Source: Acinetobacter populi (GTDB taxonomy: Bacteria; Pseudomonadota; Gammaproteobacteria; Pseudomonadales; Moraxellaceae). From it: DNA of 64,000 nt. Both the position numbers and the translations under genes were made by a program. The stretch is from NCBI RefSeq assembly GCF_002174125.1, contig NZ_NEXX01000002.1:124001-188000 (forward strand), in the 5' to 3' direction. Below are positions 25,707-35,491 of the stretch, piece by piece; position 1 is the stretch's first letter, and each line of letters starts with the position of its first letter. The notes beneath the pieces are model-generated. The model was not told where the DNA came from and ran no database searches. It was given only the letters and a program-made list of their open reading frames with translations.

Positions 25707-28547
25707 TTAATTGGCTTTCACGACCACCAGTACACGTATTGCTTCTGGTGTAATTGCCACTTGATCTAACGCTGCTAGACCTTCTTGCTTTAATTTTTCC
25801 AGTCGGTCAATTTCATCTTGACGAATACTCGGATTATGCTGTTTAAGATAATTTAAACGGTCAATTTCCCGCTGCCAGCGCTGTTGATATTGCTTTTGAG
25901 CTTCTTGGCTGATTTCCGGCAGTTTTGCTTTTGCCAAATCAAATGCCTGTTGATAACGTTCTTCTATAATTTCCCGACGAGCCTTAATCACCTGACGGGA
26001 ATTATTACCATCAAGATGGTGGATATAGGGTTGCAATATATGTGCAGCCACTTTTTCTGTTAAATCCTGACCGTTTTCTGTCAAGAGTACACGAATCAAC
26101 TGTTTTGGCAGACTGGCCTGTACATTCAACACTTTTGGTGCAATCACTTCAACCTTAAACCATAATTCAAGCAGAATAGAACCCTGTTTGATGGCATTGC
26201 TTTTTAGTAAAGCAACATTGGCACTACCAAAAGACTGGGTGTTGATCAGTTCCATCACACTTTCTACAAATGGATGTTCCAGCGTTAAAAACTGTGAATC
26301 TTCACGGATTTGTGCCTGATCACGATAGAAGGTGGCAGTAATGCCGTCTTCATCAAGCTGTAAACCTTGTACCTGTGTATGATCAGTCGGACGAATAATC
26401 ACCGTACCATTGCTTTGTTCATCAAAATCAATATTGGTCGATGCCATAAAGCGTTTGATAAAATCAGGTAACAAAGAATTGTCTTCATACTCTTCAAGTG
26501 CATGAATAATACGTTTGGCCACTTGCGGACGACAAGAGTTATATTCGAGCAAACGATCCCGACCTTGTTGCAAATCTGCTTCAAGTTGTAAACGCTGTTC
26601 ATTGACCTGTTCCAGCAAAGGTTCAAATTTTTCCGGTAAATCTGCCAGCAAACAGTCTTTTAATTCAACAATAAAGTTTTCTTGTAAGGTTTGTGCTGCT
26701 GGTGAAATATTACTGAAAATATTTAACGCTTCATTGTACCAGCGGAACATACGCTCTTGCGCTGTACCTTCCACATATGGCACATGGATTTGAATACGAT
26801 TTTGTTGGCCAATCCGGTCCAACCGCCCAATTCGTTGCTCAAGTACATCGGGATTGGCAGGTAAATCAAATAAAATCAGATCACTGGCAAACTGAAAGTT
26901 ACGACCTTCGGAACCAATTTCAGAACAAAGTAATATTTGTGCGCCATAGCCTTCTTCGGCAAAATAAGCTGCGGCCTGATCACGTTCGAGCAAGCTCATG
27001 CCTTCATGGAACATGGCAGTACGAATACCGGCATGAATACGCAAAGCATTTTCCAGTGCTTCGACCACAGGACCACTACGTGCAATCAGCAATACTTTTT
27101 TATGCTTTAATTCCTTGCGTAGAATTTCCATCAACCATTTTACGCGCGGATCATGCTCCATCCATGCACCATCAAGCTGTGCTTCTTCCGGCCACATTTG
27201 CTCACGTAATTTGCCGCTGATATTCCAGCCTTCCGGACGCGGTAACGCCACAGGCAAACAATCCCTGCCAGGAAAACCCTGAATCGCTTCACGGGTGTTA
27301 CGGAACAGAATACGTCCTGTGCCGTGACGATCCAGCAACTCGTGAATAGCACGATAACGCTGCTCAGGTTCATCCTCAATAGCATGCCCCAGCAATTTTT
27401 CCAGCGCCTGTATTTGTTCTGCTTCAAGCGGCAAATCAGACATTAGAACTTCTGCGATTTTTGCAGTTTGCTGATACTGTTCTTCTTCTGCCAGGAACTG
27501 ATCCAGATCATTAAAGCGCTGCTGATCCAGTAAACGTAAGCGAGCGAAATGACTTTCTACACCCAATTGCTCAGGTGTTGCTGTCAGTAACAAGACACCG
27601 GGAGTTTTATTGGCAAAGTCTTCAACCAGATTATAGCGGTCATTGCCGCCTTCTTCCTCATTCCACATCAAATGATGTGCTTCATCTACAACCAATAAAT
27701 CAAAGCCTGCTTCGATGGCCTGCTCATGCAAATCCGGATGATCGAGCATCAGATCAATACTGGCAATAATCAATTGTTCGGTTAAAAATGGGTTCAACTC
27801 TGGATCATGTTCTTTAATCGAAGCAGTCCGGGTTAAATCAAACAGGGAAAAATGCAGATTGAAACGACGACGCATTTCAATCATCCATTGATATTGCAAG
27901 GAATCCGGTACCAGAATCAAAACACGTTCACTGCGACCAGTTTTCAGTTGCTGATGAATAATCAGCCCGGCTTCAATGGTTTTACCCAGACCAACTTCAT
28001 CCGCCAACAAAACACGGGGTGCCAAACGTGTACCCACTTCATTGGCAATATAAAGTTGGTGGGGAATCAAGCCAACTCGGGCACCTAGCAAACCACGTAA
28101 TGGACTACGTTTCATTTGTGCCTGCATCAGCAAAGCCTGAATACGCAAGTCGTACCATTCTTTATAATCAATCTGACTGGCAAGCAACCGTTCCAGTGGT
28201 TTGGATAACTGGATATGTGCACCCAGACGGGTTTCATTTAAATCTTTAACAACGTCTTGTCCATTGGCATCAATCCGTTTGGCACGATAACGCAAGACAT
28301 CATGGCGTTCTTCAACAGCTTCGACAGTCCATTCCACCCCTTCCTGGTCCAAAATGGTATCACCGACATTAAAAACGATACGGGATAAAGGTGCATTATT
28401 GCGTGCATAAACACGGGTTTCGTCACTTTTTGGAAATAATATGCTGACTGATCTCTCATCTACATCGATAAGTACACCCAAACCAAGTTCGGATTCCGTA
28501 TCTGATAGCCAACGCTGTCCAATAGCAAACTGTTGCAATTTTTTCAC
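25707..28547 (-). CDS. rapA: RNA polymerase-associated protein RapA
   Basis: 946 residues, close to E. coli RapA (968). N-terminal Tudor-like domains begin with FAIGQRWLSDTESELGLG and the SWI2/SNF2 ATPase follows with Walker A DEVGLGKTIEAG, Walker B VDEAHHL and LLTATPEQLG. The helicase C half has LLIARSGPVVEALE, SEIGSEGRNFQFA and QRIGRLDRIGQ. RapA recycles RNA polymerase after transcription by remodelling posttermination complexes. Directly upstream on the minus strand is a pseudouridine synthase gene facing the same way, with a 130-base gap. Confidence 0.97.
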   Translation of the reverse strand: MKKLQQFAIGQRWLSDTESELGLGVLIDVDERSVSILFPKSDETRVYARNNAPLSRIVFNVGDTILDQEGVEWTVEAVEERHDVLRYRAKRIDANGQDVVKDLNETRLGAHIQLSKPLERLLASQIDYKEWYDLRIQALLMQAQMKRSPLRGLLGARVGLIPHQLYIANEVGTRLAPRVLLADEVGLGKTIEAGLIIHQQLKTGRSERVLILVPDSLQYQWMIEMRRRFNLHFSLFDLTRTASIKEHDPELNPFLTEQLIIASIDLMLDHPDLHEQAIEAGFDLLVVDEAHHLMWNEEEGGNDRYNLVEDFANKTPGVLLLTATPEQLGVESHFARLRLLDQQRFNDLDQFLAEEEQYQQTAKIAEVLMSDLPLEAEQIQALEKLLGHAIEDEPEQRYRAIHELLDRHGTGRILFRNTREAIQGFPGRDCLPVALPRPEGWNISGKLREQMWPEEAQLDGAWMEHDPRVKWLMEILRKELKHKKVLLIARSGPVVEALENALRIHAGIRTAMFHEGMSLLERDQAAAYFAEEGYGAQILLCSEIGSEGRNFQFASDLILFDLPANPDVLEQRIGRLDRIGQQNRIQIHVPYVEGTAQERMFRWYNEALNIFSNISPAAQTLQENFIVELKDCLLADLPEKFEPLLEQVNEQRLQLEADLQQGRDRLLEYNSCRPQVAKRIIHALEEYEDNSLLPDFIKRFMASTNIDFDEQSNGTVIIRPTDHTQVQGLQLDEDGITATFYRDQAQIREDSQFLTLEHPFVESVMELINTQSFGSANVALLKSNAIKQGSILLELWFKVEVIAPKVLNVQASLPKQLIRVLLTENGQDLTEKVAAHILQPYIHHLDGNNSRQVIKARREIIEERYQQAFDLAKAKLPEISQEAQKQYQQRWQREIDRLNYLKQHNPSIRQDEIDRLEKLKQEGLAALDQVAITPEAIRVLVVVKAN

Positions 28548-28679
28548 CTTACCAATTGAATTTAAAAATACCCAAATGTCGTTTTATAAAATCGTATCCA
28601 TATTTCGTCATTATACAACATACGTCATAATAACCATTATACCGAACACAACCTGATGAATAAATCATCAATTCTAAAA

Positions 28680-29387
28680 CTAAAATGGTGGTGGACAGAC
28701 AAAGTTCAATGTCTGCCCTGTTACTGGATGTATAAAACTTAATTCTGTCGCATGTAAACACAAACGATCAGACAAACTCTGCCCTACAGTTGTGGCATAT
28801 AAGGTATCACCAATAATCGGGTGATCAATATATTGCATATGTACACGTAACTGATGCGAGCGACCGGTAATCGGTGTCAATGCCACTCTAGAAACAGGCT
28901 GACCTTTGAGCTGGAATTGATCCAATACCTTAAAATAGGTTAATGCAGATTTTGGATAATCGGGATCGGCAATATGTAAAGGCGGATTTTTCGGATCATA
29001 ACAGACCGGAACATCAACCTGTCCCTGATCAACTGGCTGCCCTTCAACAATGGCCTGATATAATTTTTTGGTTTGTCGATCTTGAAATTGACGGGAAATA
29101 TGACTTTGTGCCGGACGATTCAATGCAAAGACAAGTAATCCCGAAGTATCACGATCCAGACGATGTACCAATAATGTTTTTGCTTCAATGGCTTGTAAAC
29201 GGCTAAGGACACTATCAAACAGTGCATCACCCTTGCCTGGAACGCTGAGCAAACCTGCTGGCTTGTTGATGACCAAAAGATCATCATCACGATAGACCAG
29301 ACATTCTTCCAAGAAATTACTCAACGCGACAACCACATTATAATTTTGCAAGTGGCAAATAATAGTGATTTCAGCGCGCCCCCGCAA
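28680..29387 (-). CDS. RluA-family pseudouridine synthase
   Basis: About 220-235 residues. The catalytic aspartate sits in HRLDRDTSGL and the flanking VINKPAGLLSVPGKGD, GRSHQLRVHMQYIDHPIIGD motifs are standard for RluA. There is no S4 domain. Its short length and KPAGLLSVPG pattern fit the RluA/TruC-like group acting on 23S rRNA position 746 and tRNA position 32. The start is uncertain: the frame opens with TTG at 29387, a GTG at 29336 is nearer the conserved region, and neither has a clear ribosome site. Confidence 0.88.
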   Translation of the reverse strand: MRGRAEITIICHLQNYNVVVALSNFLEECLVYRDDDLLVINKPAGLLSVPGKGDALFDSVLSRLQAIEAKTLLVHRLDRDTSGLLVFALNRPAQSHISRQFQDRQTKKLYQAIVEGQPVDQGQVDVPVCYDPKNPPLHIADPDYPKSALTYFKVLDQFQLKGQPVSRVALTPITGRSHQLRVHMQYIDHPIIGDTLYATTVGQSLSDRLCLHATELSFIHPVTGQTLNFVCPPPF

Positions 29388-29524
29388 TTATTTTTTGCAA
29401 AAGTAAGCAAAAAATATAATCTTTTGCTTTTATTCTTCTCTCTACCTCATAAAAGTACAGTGACAATCGCATAAATATCAGATAGTCCTTATAATCACAT
29501 CACCTAAAGAGCAGATTTTCACAT

Positions 29525-30298
29525 TCAAGCTATCGGATGACGATGTTTAATTGCTGTACTTAACATGGCATAAATTTCCTGCCATTCCGGATGGGGATTT
29601 AACATATCCAAATGCAAATCCATGATATTTTGATCATGTCGCCGTGCTGGTCCAGTCTGGTTTTGCGCTGCCGACGCATATTGCAATTTTTGTGCGGTCT
29701 GTAATACCAAAGGCAAAATCAGATGCTGATCGACCTGATGCTGCTGTAAAATTTGCTCGGCAATATCATAGCAATAATTACTAAAATTCGAGGCAAAAAC
29801 TGCGGCAAGATGCAATGATAGACGTTGATTAGAATCATAATGATAGATTTTTTTCGATAATACGCCCGCCAGCCTATCCAGTTTTTGTAAATCAGACTGC
29901 TGCGTTGCTTCCAGAAACAAGGGAGTACTTTCCCAATCAAGCGACTGATCAAAACTAAAACTCTGTAAAGGATAAAATACCCCTGCCTGTAAGTTTTCAT
30001 CTTGCAAAACCTGAAGATGCGTACTGCCTGAAGTATGCACCACCAAACCGGAATAATTGATCGCTGCCAGTTGCCTGGCGACAGTTGCAATTTGTGCATC
30101 ACTGACTGCAATCAATACAATATCCACTTGTGTCAACTGCTCAATATCATCTAGTGCAATCGCTTCTACTTGTTGTGCCAGATGCTCTGCATGCGTAATA
30201 TTTCGACTGACAATCTGCTGAATCTGGATATTTCTAGCATAAAATGCTGTTGCCAGATGGGTTGCGACTCGACCTGCGCCAATCAGTGAAACTTTCAT
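29525..30298 (-). CDS. Rossmann-like protein with DUF2520 domain
   Basis: 257 residues. The N-terminal Rossmann motif GAGRVATHLATAF and DIVLIAVSDAQIATVA mark an NADP-binding domain as in the F420/6-phosphogluconate-like group. The C-terminal half (HLAAVFASNFSNYCYDIAEQIL, TGPARRHDQNIMDLHLDML) is the DUF2520 helical part with the conserved TGPxxRxD motif. The biochemical function of this family is not established. It stands about 90 bases downstream of an alpha/beta hydrolase gene. Confidence 0.85.
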   Translation of the reverse strand: MKVSLIGAGRVATHLATAFYARNIQIQQIVSRNITHAEHLAQQVEAIALDDIEQLTQVDIVLIAVSDAQIATVARQLAAINYSGLVVHTSGSTHLQVLQDENLQAGVFYPLQSFSFDQSLDWESTPLFLEATQQSDLQKLDRLAGVLSKKIYHYDSNQRLSLHLAAVFASNFSNYCYDIAEQILQQHQVDQHLILPLVLQTAQKLQYASAAQNQTGPARRHDQNIMDLHLDMLNPHPEWQEIYAMLSTAIKHRHPIA

Positions 30299-30387
30299 GT
30301 CTATCCTATTAAAAAATCTGTCCTACTAAACTTTGCGATTGCCAATCACTATTTTTACCACAGTTTATTCTTTAACAAAAAATCATC

Positions 30388-31422
30388 TTATTGATAATAT
30401 TGGCGTTTATATTTTGCATTTAAAAAAGCCGGAATCAGGCCAGTTAAAGCAGCACGAATATCTGCACGCTCATTAATCAACTGGTGTGAACCCTCTTCTA
30501 AAATCAATGATGTTTGTAAACGAAACTTACGACGGATATATTCAATGTTATAACGCCAGTCTACCGTCTGATCCAGTGCACCCTGCGCCAGCCAGACCGG
30601 AATCCGACAGGCCGGACGTTCTTCCATTTTTACCATCCAGCGTGCCATTGCCAAAATCCAGTCCATACTCATGGTTTTGGGTTGTAAGGGGTCCTGTAAA
30701 CGGACAAAACGTAAAAATTCCGGATTATGATTATTGCGTTTAAAATGGCGTGGTACCTGACGTTTGATTCGGCGCACAATACCTAAACCAATTGAATTAT
30801 GCCACCAAGCAGATTTTGCCGGACGAATCAACGGTGAGAGTAATAAAACTCGATCGACCATCGGTTCCTGACGCTGCTCTGCATATTCAAGAATATGATG
30901 CATCCAGATTGCACCACCAGTACTTTGCCCAACACCTAGCCAAGGTTTGGGTAGCTGTGCAGCATCCTCTACCGCAGCTTTAATCCCCAAAAGCACCGCT
31001 TGATAATCATCAAAATCCTCAATGCCAGCGACCGTACCATTACTTAAACCATGTCCGGGCAAATCAAAGGTCAGGACACTAAAGCCCTGTTCCAGTATTT
31101 CCTGAATAATCGGCTGATAAATTCCACTATGCTCCAGATAACCATGTAACAACCAGACCGATCCTTTGACTGTTTCCGCCTGTTTCGGTTCAAACACTTG
31201 TACATGGATGCGAAATTGCGCTACATCAACAAAGCCCTGCCAATGATGGCAATCCAGAAGATTTAAGCCATACAAAAGCTGATAACCTTCCAGTACCGGA
31301 TTTAACAAAGTCGGTTCGGATAAGTCTAGTGGATTGAGCGCTTGTGGCGTATCTTCACGGTTGGGTACCGGTAAATCCTGTGCCTGTAAAACCACAGGGT
31401 TCATAAAAGGGATATTTGCCAT
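30388..31422 (-). CDS. Alpha/beta hydrolase, lysophospholipase-like
   Basis: About 344 residues from an ATG with a GGAGA ribosome site 10 bases upstream, 2 bases after the stop of the ydcF-like gene. The oxyanion region is SVWLLHGYLEHSG, the nucleophile elbow GVGQSTGGAI, the acid near IPVWLAQGALDQTVDWR and the histidine in EEGSHQLINE. The LTFDLPGHGLS loop is typical of PldB/monoglyceride-lipase-like enzymes. Likely a serine esterase or lysophospholipase; substrate not known. It could be coupled to the YdcF-like gene. Confidence 0.85.
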   Translation of the reverse strand: MANIPFMNPVVLQAQDLPVPNREDTPQALNPLDLSEPTLLNPVLEGYQLLYGLNLLDCHHWQGFVDVAQFRIHVQVFEPKQAETVKGSVWLLHGYLEHSGIYQPIIQEILEQGFSVLTFDLPGHGLSNGTVAGIEDFDDYQAVLLGIKAAVEDAAQLPKPWLGVGQSTGGAIWMHHILEYAEQRQEPMVDRVLLLSPLIRPAKSAWWHNSIGLGIVRRIKRQVPRHFKRNNHNPEFLRFVRLQDPLQPKTMSMDWILAMARWMVKMEERPACRIPVWLAQGALDQTVDWRYNIEYIRRKFRLQTSLILEEGSHQLINERADIRAALTGLIPAFLNAKYKRQYYQ

Positions 31423-31424
31423 AT

Positions 31425-32528
31425 TTAAGGAATCTCCCGACAATTACGCTCGCCAAGTAATTTATTATAAATCAAAGCCAAAAGCTCATAATTTGCCCGA
31501 CGACTATGCATCCAGTTTTGTCGGCTTGGCTGCCAAGGGGTTAATGCATTCGGTAAAGGTGAAATAATCGGAATAGTGCGAATGCCATTTTTTGCAAACA
31601 ACTCGCGTGAACGCGGCATATGGTAAGCATCGGTAATTAAGAACACAGTCGGTGCACCACCTTGCTTTTGTAATAATAAAGAACTGAATCGCGTATTTTC
31701 ACAGGTATTCATACTGCGATTTTCCAGAAATTGTGCCTGAATATGATGCTGATCCAGCCATTTTTGCATATAGGGTGCTTCTACACCGCTTAATAAAATC
31801 GGTAAATGATGCGAATTATAAATCTGTACCGCCTGTTCCAAACGTTTTACCGTATAAATATTAGGTACAATATCATGCTTATCTTTACCCGTAGTCAAGC
31901 CCCCACCTAAAATAACAATGGCATGTGGCTGATAAGCAGGTCGCTGCATCACATATGGCGACTCCAACTTTTCATTTAAATTTTGATTATGTAAATTGCT
32001 AATATGCGCTAGATTTTCATTTTTGGTTAAAAATTCACGATATTGCTGGAATAATGGTTCATTTTCATCCTGCTGAAACTGCTGCATAAAATCTATCGAA
32101 GAAGATGTTTCATCGTTTTCGTCCTGATCAACATCCGGTACTTGTACATCCAGTTTTAATTCCTGTGCCGCTTCTTCGAGCTTTTGTTCGGCAATGATTT
32201 GTTGTAGTAATTCATAGCGTTGTTGTAATTCCACAAAGTTTTGTGCATGGCCATCCTGTAAGGATTGATTGACTTCATATAGATATGCCCGTCTAGCCAC
32301 CCATTCAGGCGAACCGGGTTCCAGATTACTTTCCAGACTTAACCGGCCTGTTTTCTGACTTTGCGCAGCAATCGGATCGACCTGAACATCAACTGCATGA
32401 TTGAGCAACCAAAGGATACTCTTGGCATAAAATGGTGAATAGACAAAAACCGTCAACACAGCCGCAAGAAAAATAAGCGCAATGAGCCAACGTAATAAAC
32501 GAACTATTGCGTGAGCCTTTTTTGCCAT
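31425..32528 (-). CDS. YdcF/ElyC-family membrane protein (DUF218)
   Basis: 367 residues. One N-terminal transmembrane helix (LIALIFLAAVLTVFVYSPF) is followed by a long Glu/Gln-rich region that is likely coiled or flexible (about residues 60-190), and a C-terminal DUF218 domain: AIVILGGGLTTGKD, LPILLSGVEAPY, ENRSMNTCENTRFS and VFLITDAYHMPRSRELF. The SxNTxENA-like motif is the family signature. ElyC and SanA, related proteins, affect envelope and peptidoglycan integrity. The gene is in the same direction as murB, 29 bases downstream, which supports an envelope role. Confidence 0.83.
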   Translation of the reverse strand: MAKKAHAIVRLLRWLIALIFLAAVLTVFVYSPFYAKSILWLLNHAVDVQVDPIAAQSQKTGRLSLESNLEPGSPEWVARRAYLYEVNQSLQDGHAQNFVELQQRYELLQQIIAEQKLEEAAQELKLDVQVPDVDQDENDETSSSIDFMQQFQQDENEPLFQQYREFLTKNENLAHISNLHNQNLNEKLESPYVMQRPAYQPHAIVILGGGLTTGKDKHDIVPNIYTVKRLEQAVQIYNSHHLPILLSGVEAPYMQKWLDQHHIQAQFLENRSMNTCENTRFSSLLLQKQGGAPTVFLITDAYHMPRSRELFAKNGIRTIPIISPLPNALTPWQPSRQNWMHSRRANYELLALIYNKLLGERNCREIP

Positions 32529-32557
32529 AATTGCGACCTATGATCCTTAAATAAAGA

Positions 32558-33601
32558 TTAACATGCGGAAATATGCGGAGAAATTTCTCCGAATTGATTT
32601 AATAATACAGGCTCAGGTTCTAAACGAATAGCAAATTTTTGATATATATCTGTTTGAATTTGTTCATAAGTACGCTGCACATCCTGCAAACTGGCCTGAC
32701 CATAATTGACCAGTACCAAGGCTTGGCGCTCAAACATCCCAACATCGCCCAAGCGTTTACCTTTCCATCCAGCCTGATCAATCAACCAGCCTGCGGCAAC
32801 TTTTTGCATACCATTATGTTGCTGATAATGGGGGGCATTGGGGTAATGCTCCGCCAAATCAGAAAATTGTTGGGCTGTAATCACTGGATTTTTAAAGAAA
32901 CTGCCGGCATTGGGAAATTGTTCCGGTTGAGGTAATTTTTGCTGACGAATACTGATAATGGTTTGCAGTAATTTCTCCGCTGTTGCATCTTCCCCCACCC
33001 GCTGTGCCACATCGGCATAATTCAATCTTAACTGGGCATGTTTTAATAGCTTAAAACTTAAGGCATAAATAATATAGCGTCCAGCTTGCTGTTTAAAAAT
33101 ACTATCGCGATAACCAAAATGACATTGTTCCGCCGTAAGTTGAATATGCTGTTCTTGCTTTAAATCGTAAGCCCAAACCGTTTCAATAAATTCGCCTGCT
33201 TCCACACCGTAAGCACCAATATTCTGAACTGGAGCTGCGCCAACACGTCCGGGAATCAAGGCTAGATTTTCTAATCCATGATAGCCTTTGGCACAACATT
33301 CACAGACAAAATCATGCCAGATTTCACCTGCTTGTACCTTGATCACGACTTCATCAGCGTTTTCAGACAGAATTTCTTTACCCTGCATCAACATATGTAT
33401 GGTCAATGCCCGAAATTTCTCAGGCAATAATAAATTACTACCACCAGACAATACAAAAACGTTTAGCCCATGCGCCTTGGCATAGCGAATGGCTGGTTCA
33501 ATATCATTATGATCAGTCAATGCGACATAATCACTACATTGGCTTTTTAGCGCAAGTGTATTAAATACTGTTAAATCAAAATCATGCTGTACTGAAATCA
33601 C
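32558..33601 (-). CDS. murB: UDP-N-acetylenolpyruvoylglucosamine reductase
   Basis: 347 residues, type I MurB size. FNTLALKSQCSDYVALTD is the conserved N-terminus; FVLSGGSNLLLPE is the FAD-binding loop; GYRDSIFK and NAGSFFKNP carry the active-site Arg and Ser; RLEPEPVLLN holds the catalytic Glu. MurB completes UDP-MurNAc synthesis with NADPH. The start is GTG with a GGAATATCC site 5 bases upstream. A possible 28-residue ORF ends 11 bases before it, and the phosphatase gene is just further upstream. Confidence 0.95.
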   Translation of the reverse strand: MISVQHDFDLTVFNTLALKSQCSDYVALTDHNDIEPAIRYAKAHGLNVFVLSGGSNLLLPEKFRALTIHMLMQGKEILSENADEVVIKVQAGEIWHDFVCECCAKGYHGLENLALIPGRVGAAPVQNIGAYGVEAGEFIETVWAYDLKQEQHIQLTAEQCHFGYRDSIFKQQAGRYIIYALSFKLLKHAQLRLNYADVAQRVGEDATAEKLLQTIISIRQQKLPQPEQFPNAGSFFKNPVITAQQFSDLAEHYPNAPHYQQHNGMQKVAAGWLIDQAGWKGKRLGDVGMFERQALVLVNYGQASLQDVQRTYEQIQTDIYQKFAIRLEPEPVLLNQFGEISPHISAC

Positions 33602-33612
33602 GGATATTCCAA

Positions 33613-33699
33613 CTATAAAATTTTATTCGAGGGCACAGCATCAATCGGATAAGCTTTATCCGACATGACACCTACACCAAAGTCATGTTTTAAAATCAT
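33613..33699 (-). CDS. Possible 28-residue peptide coupled to the phosphatase gene
   Basis: The sequence ATG at 33699 overlaps the phosphatase stop as TAATG, and the frame runs 28 codons to a TAG at 33613. The murB GTG start follows 11 bases after it. The deduced peptide (starting MILKHDFGVGV, then MSDKAYPIDAVPSNKIL) has a normal amino-acid mix. A 19-base palindrome at 33645-33663 lies within it. There is no ribosome site of its own, so expression would rely on translational coupling. It may also be a chance open frame. Confidence 0.3.
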   Translation of the reverse strand: MILKHDFGVGVMSDKAYPIDAVPSNKIL

Positions 33700-34214
33700 T
33701 ATGCATTTAAATCATGTTGTTGCCAGTAGCGAATCCATGCCTGACTGCTAGATTCGCACTGACGAATGACACGTTCAAAGTCTTTGGCATCACCATAATA
33801 AGGATCGGGTATGGCTTGTTGCGGAAAGTCTGTATCATGTTGACTCATCAATGCCAAACGCGCCCGAAGCGAACCCGAGTGTAATGTCTTGCCCGATTGT
33901 CGCATCAATAATTCTATATTGGCAAGATTGTCATGATCCATGGCCAGAATTAAATCAAACCGTTCAAAATCTTCCGCTTTAATCTGTCTGGCACGTAAAT
34001 GACTTAAATCATAACCTTGCTGTTTGGCATATTTTTGACTTCTCACATCCGGTGGCTGATTGGGATGATAATTACTTGTGCCAGCAGAATCGACAATAAT
34101 ATTCAGCCCTGCCTTATCAATATGCTGCTGCAAAACAACTTCTGCTGTCGGGGATCGACAGATATTTCCCAGACAAACACATAAAACTTTATAAGGTACA
34201 GATGATCGTGACAT
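33699..34214 (-). CDS. Low-molecular-weight protein tyrosine phosphatase
   Basis: 171 residues. The catalytic P-loop is C14-LGNIC-R20 (CX5R) in VCLGNICRSPTAE, and the general acid Asp is in IPDPYYGDAKDFE. This is the LMW-PTP fold. Bacterial members are either Wzb-like partners of exopolysaccharide tyrosine kinases or general phosphatases; no kinase gene is close. The position immediately before murB and a small ORF with TAATG overlap is unusual. Confidence 0.9.
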   Translation of the reverse strand: MSRSSVPYKVLCVCLGNICRSPTAEVVLQQHIDKAGLNIIVDSAGTSNYHPNQPPDVRSQKYAKQQGYDLSHLRARQIKAEDFERFDLILAMDHDNLANIELLMRQSGKTLHSGSLRARLALMSQHDTDFPQQAIPDPYYGDAKDFERVIRQCESSSQAWIRYWQQHDLNA

Positions 34215-34336
34215 GAAGTAAAAAACTTTCCGAATGCAGTTAAAAAATTTGGAGGCGTAGTCAATGTAGCCTATACAAGCAATATGCTACATTAACAAAT
34301 TCAGGACCATTACAAAAGATTCAGGATGAATAGCAA

Positions 34337-35491
34337 ATGTTTCAGTTTCAAACTATCACCAATCTTATAGCCGGCATTGATAGCCTACAGCAACTCGGAA
34401 ATGAATGTAAACGTCTGAAGATACAACATGTTTTACTGGTTACCGATCAAGGCATCATACAACAGCAACTGCATCATGCCATCACTACCCAGCTGAAAAA
34501 GCATCATATTTCTTTTGCTATTTATCAAGATGTCCAAGCAGATCCACCACAGCATGTGGTTGAACAAGCCATCATGTTTGCCAAACAACTCAAGATTGAT
34601 GGAGTGATCGGGCTTGGTGGTGGCAGTTCACTGGATGTGGCAAAATTAATCGCACTTCTTGCTCATCCACAGCAGCAACAATCGATTCAGGATATCTATG
34701 GTATTGGTCAGGCTCAACCACCGCGCCTACCACTGATCCAGATTCCAACCACTGCGGGAACTGGTTCCGAAGTTACCCCCATCGCCATTGTCACCACTGG
34801 GGACACCACCAAATCTGGTGTTGTTTCACCTGTTCTGTATGCAGATAGTGCCATCCTCGATGCCAGACTTACGGTCAATTTGCCCGCGCATATCACAGCC
34901 GCAACAGGAATAGATGCCATGGTACATGCCATTGAAGCATTTAGCTCAAAACAGAAAAAGAATCCTTATTCCGACATGCTGGCAAAGCAAGCCCTGTACA
35001 CACTTAATCAGGCTTTACCCATTGTACTCAGCGAGCCACAGAATCTTGCTGCGCGTCAGGAGATGTTGTTTGGTTCCATGCTTGCAGGTCAGGCGTTTGC
35101 CAATGCACCTGTAGCTGCTGTGCACGCGTTGGCATATCCTTTAGGTGGACATTGCCATCTTTCTCATGGTCATGCCAATGCCATATTATTGGCTGAGGTA
35201 CTCAAATTTAATTTATCACATGCCACAGCACATTATGCTGAGCTTATGCAACATTTAAATCCTCAGCTCAAAGGTACGGATTCCATGCTGGCACAACAAT
35301 TTATTGCGCATATCGAACACGTCTGTCAATCCAGTGGCTTAACCTTGAAACTTGCTGAACTTAATATTTCTTCTTCACTACTACCTGTGCTTGCCAGTGA
35401 TGCCATGCAACAAACCCGATTATTGATGAATAATACACGCGAAGTTACCGAGGCAGATGCGCTGGCAATCTATGAGGCAATCTATTCATGA
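34337..35491 (+). CDS. Iron-containing alcohol dehydrogenase
   Basis: 384 residues, typical for type III metal-dependent ADHs. NAD binding motif GLGGGSSLDVAKL and PTTAGTGSEVTPIAIVT are present; metal ligands are in DAMVHAIEAF (Asp, His), HALAYPLGGHCHLSHGHANA (His and His). All usual residues look intact. Related enzymes oxidise or reduce short-chain alcohols, lactaldehyde or 1,3-propanediol; exact substrate is not clear. The thioesterase gene overlaps its end by four bases, so the two should be translationally coupled. Confidence 0.9.
   Translation: MFQFQTITNLIAGIDSLQQLGNECKRLKIQHVLLVTDQGIIQQQLHHAITTQLKKHHISFAIYQDVQADPPQHVVEQAIMFAKQLKIDGVIGLGGGSSLDVAKLIALLAHPQQQQSIQDIYGIGQAQPPRLPLIQIPTTAGTGSEVTPIAIVTTGDTTKSGVVSPVLYADSAILDARLTVNLPAHITAATGIDAMVHAIEAFSSKQKKNPYSDMLAKQALYTLNQALPIVLSEPQNLAARQEMLFGSMLAGQAFANAPVAAVHALAYPLGGHCHLSHGHANAILLAEVLKFNLSHATAHYAELMQHLNPQLKGTDSMLAQQFIAHIEHVCQSSGLTLKLAELNISSSLLPVLASDAMQQTRLLMNNTREVTEADALAIYEAIYS

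Noticed and set aside
26777..27220. 147-codon open frame on the plus strand inside rapA
   Set aside because: It is antisense to a clearly coding rapA region with intact helicase motifs and has no ribosome site or family motifs; similar shadow frames occur inside metZ, metH and rnd.
32576..32591. Perfect 16-base palindrome CGGAGAAATTTCTCCG in the murB C-terminus
   Set aside because: Lies in coding sequence with no T tract; probably chance from codon usage.
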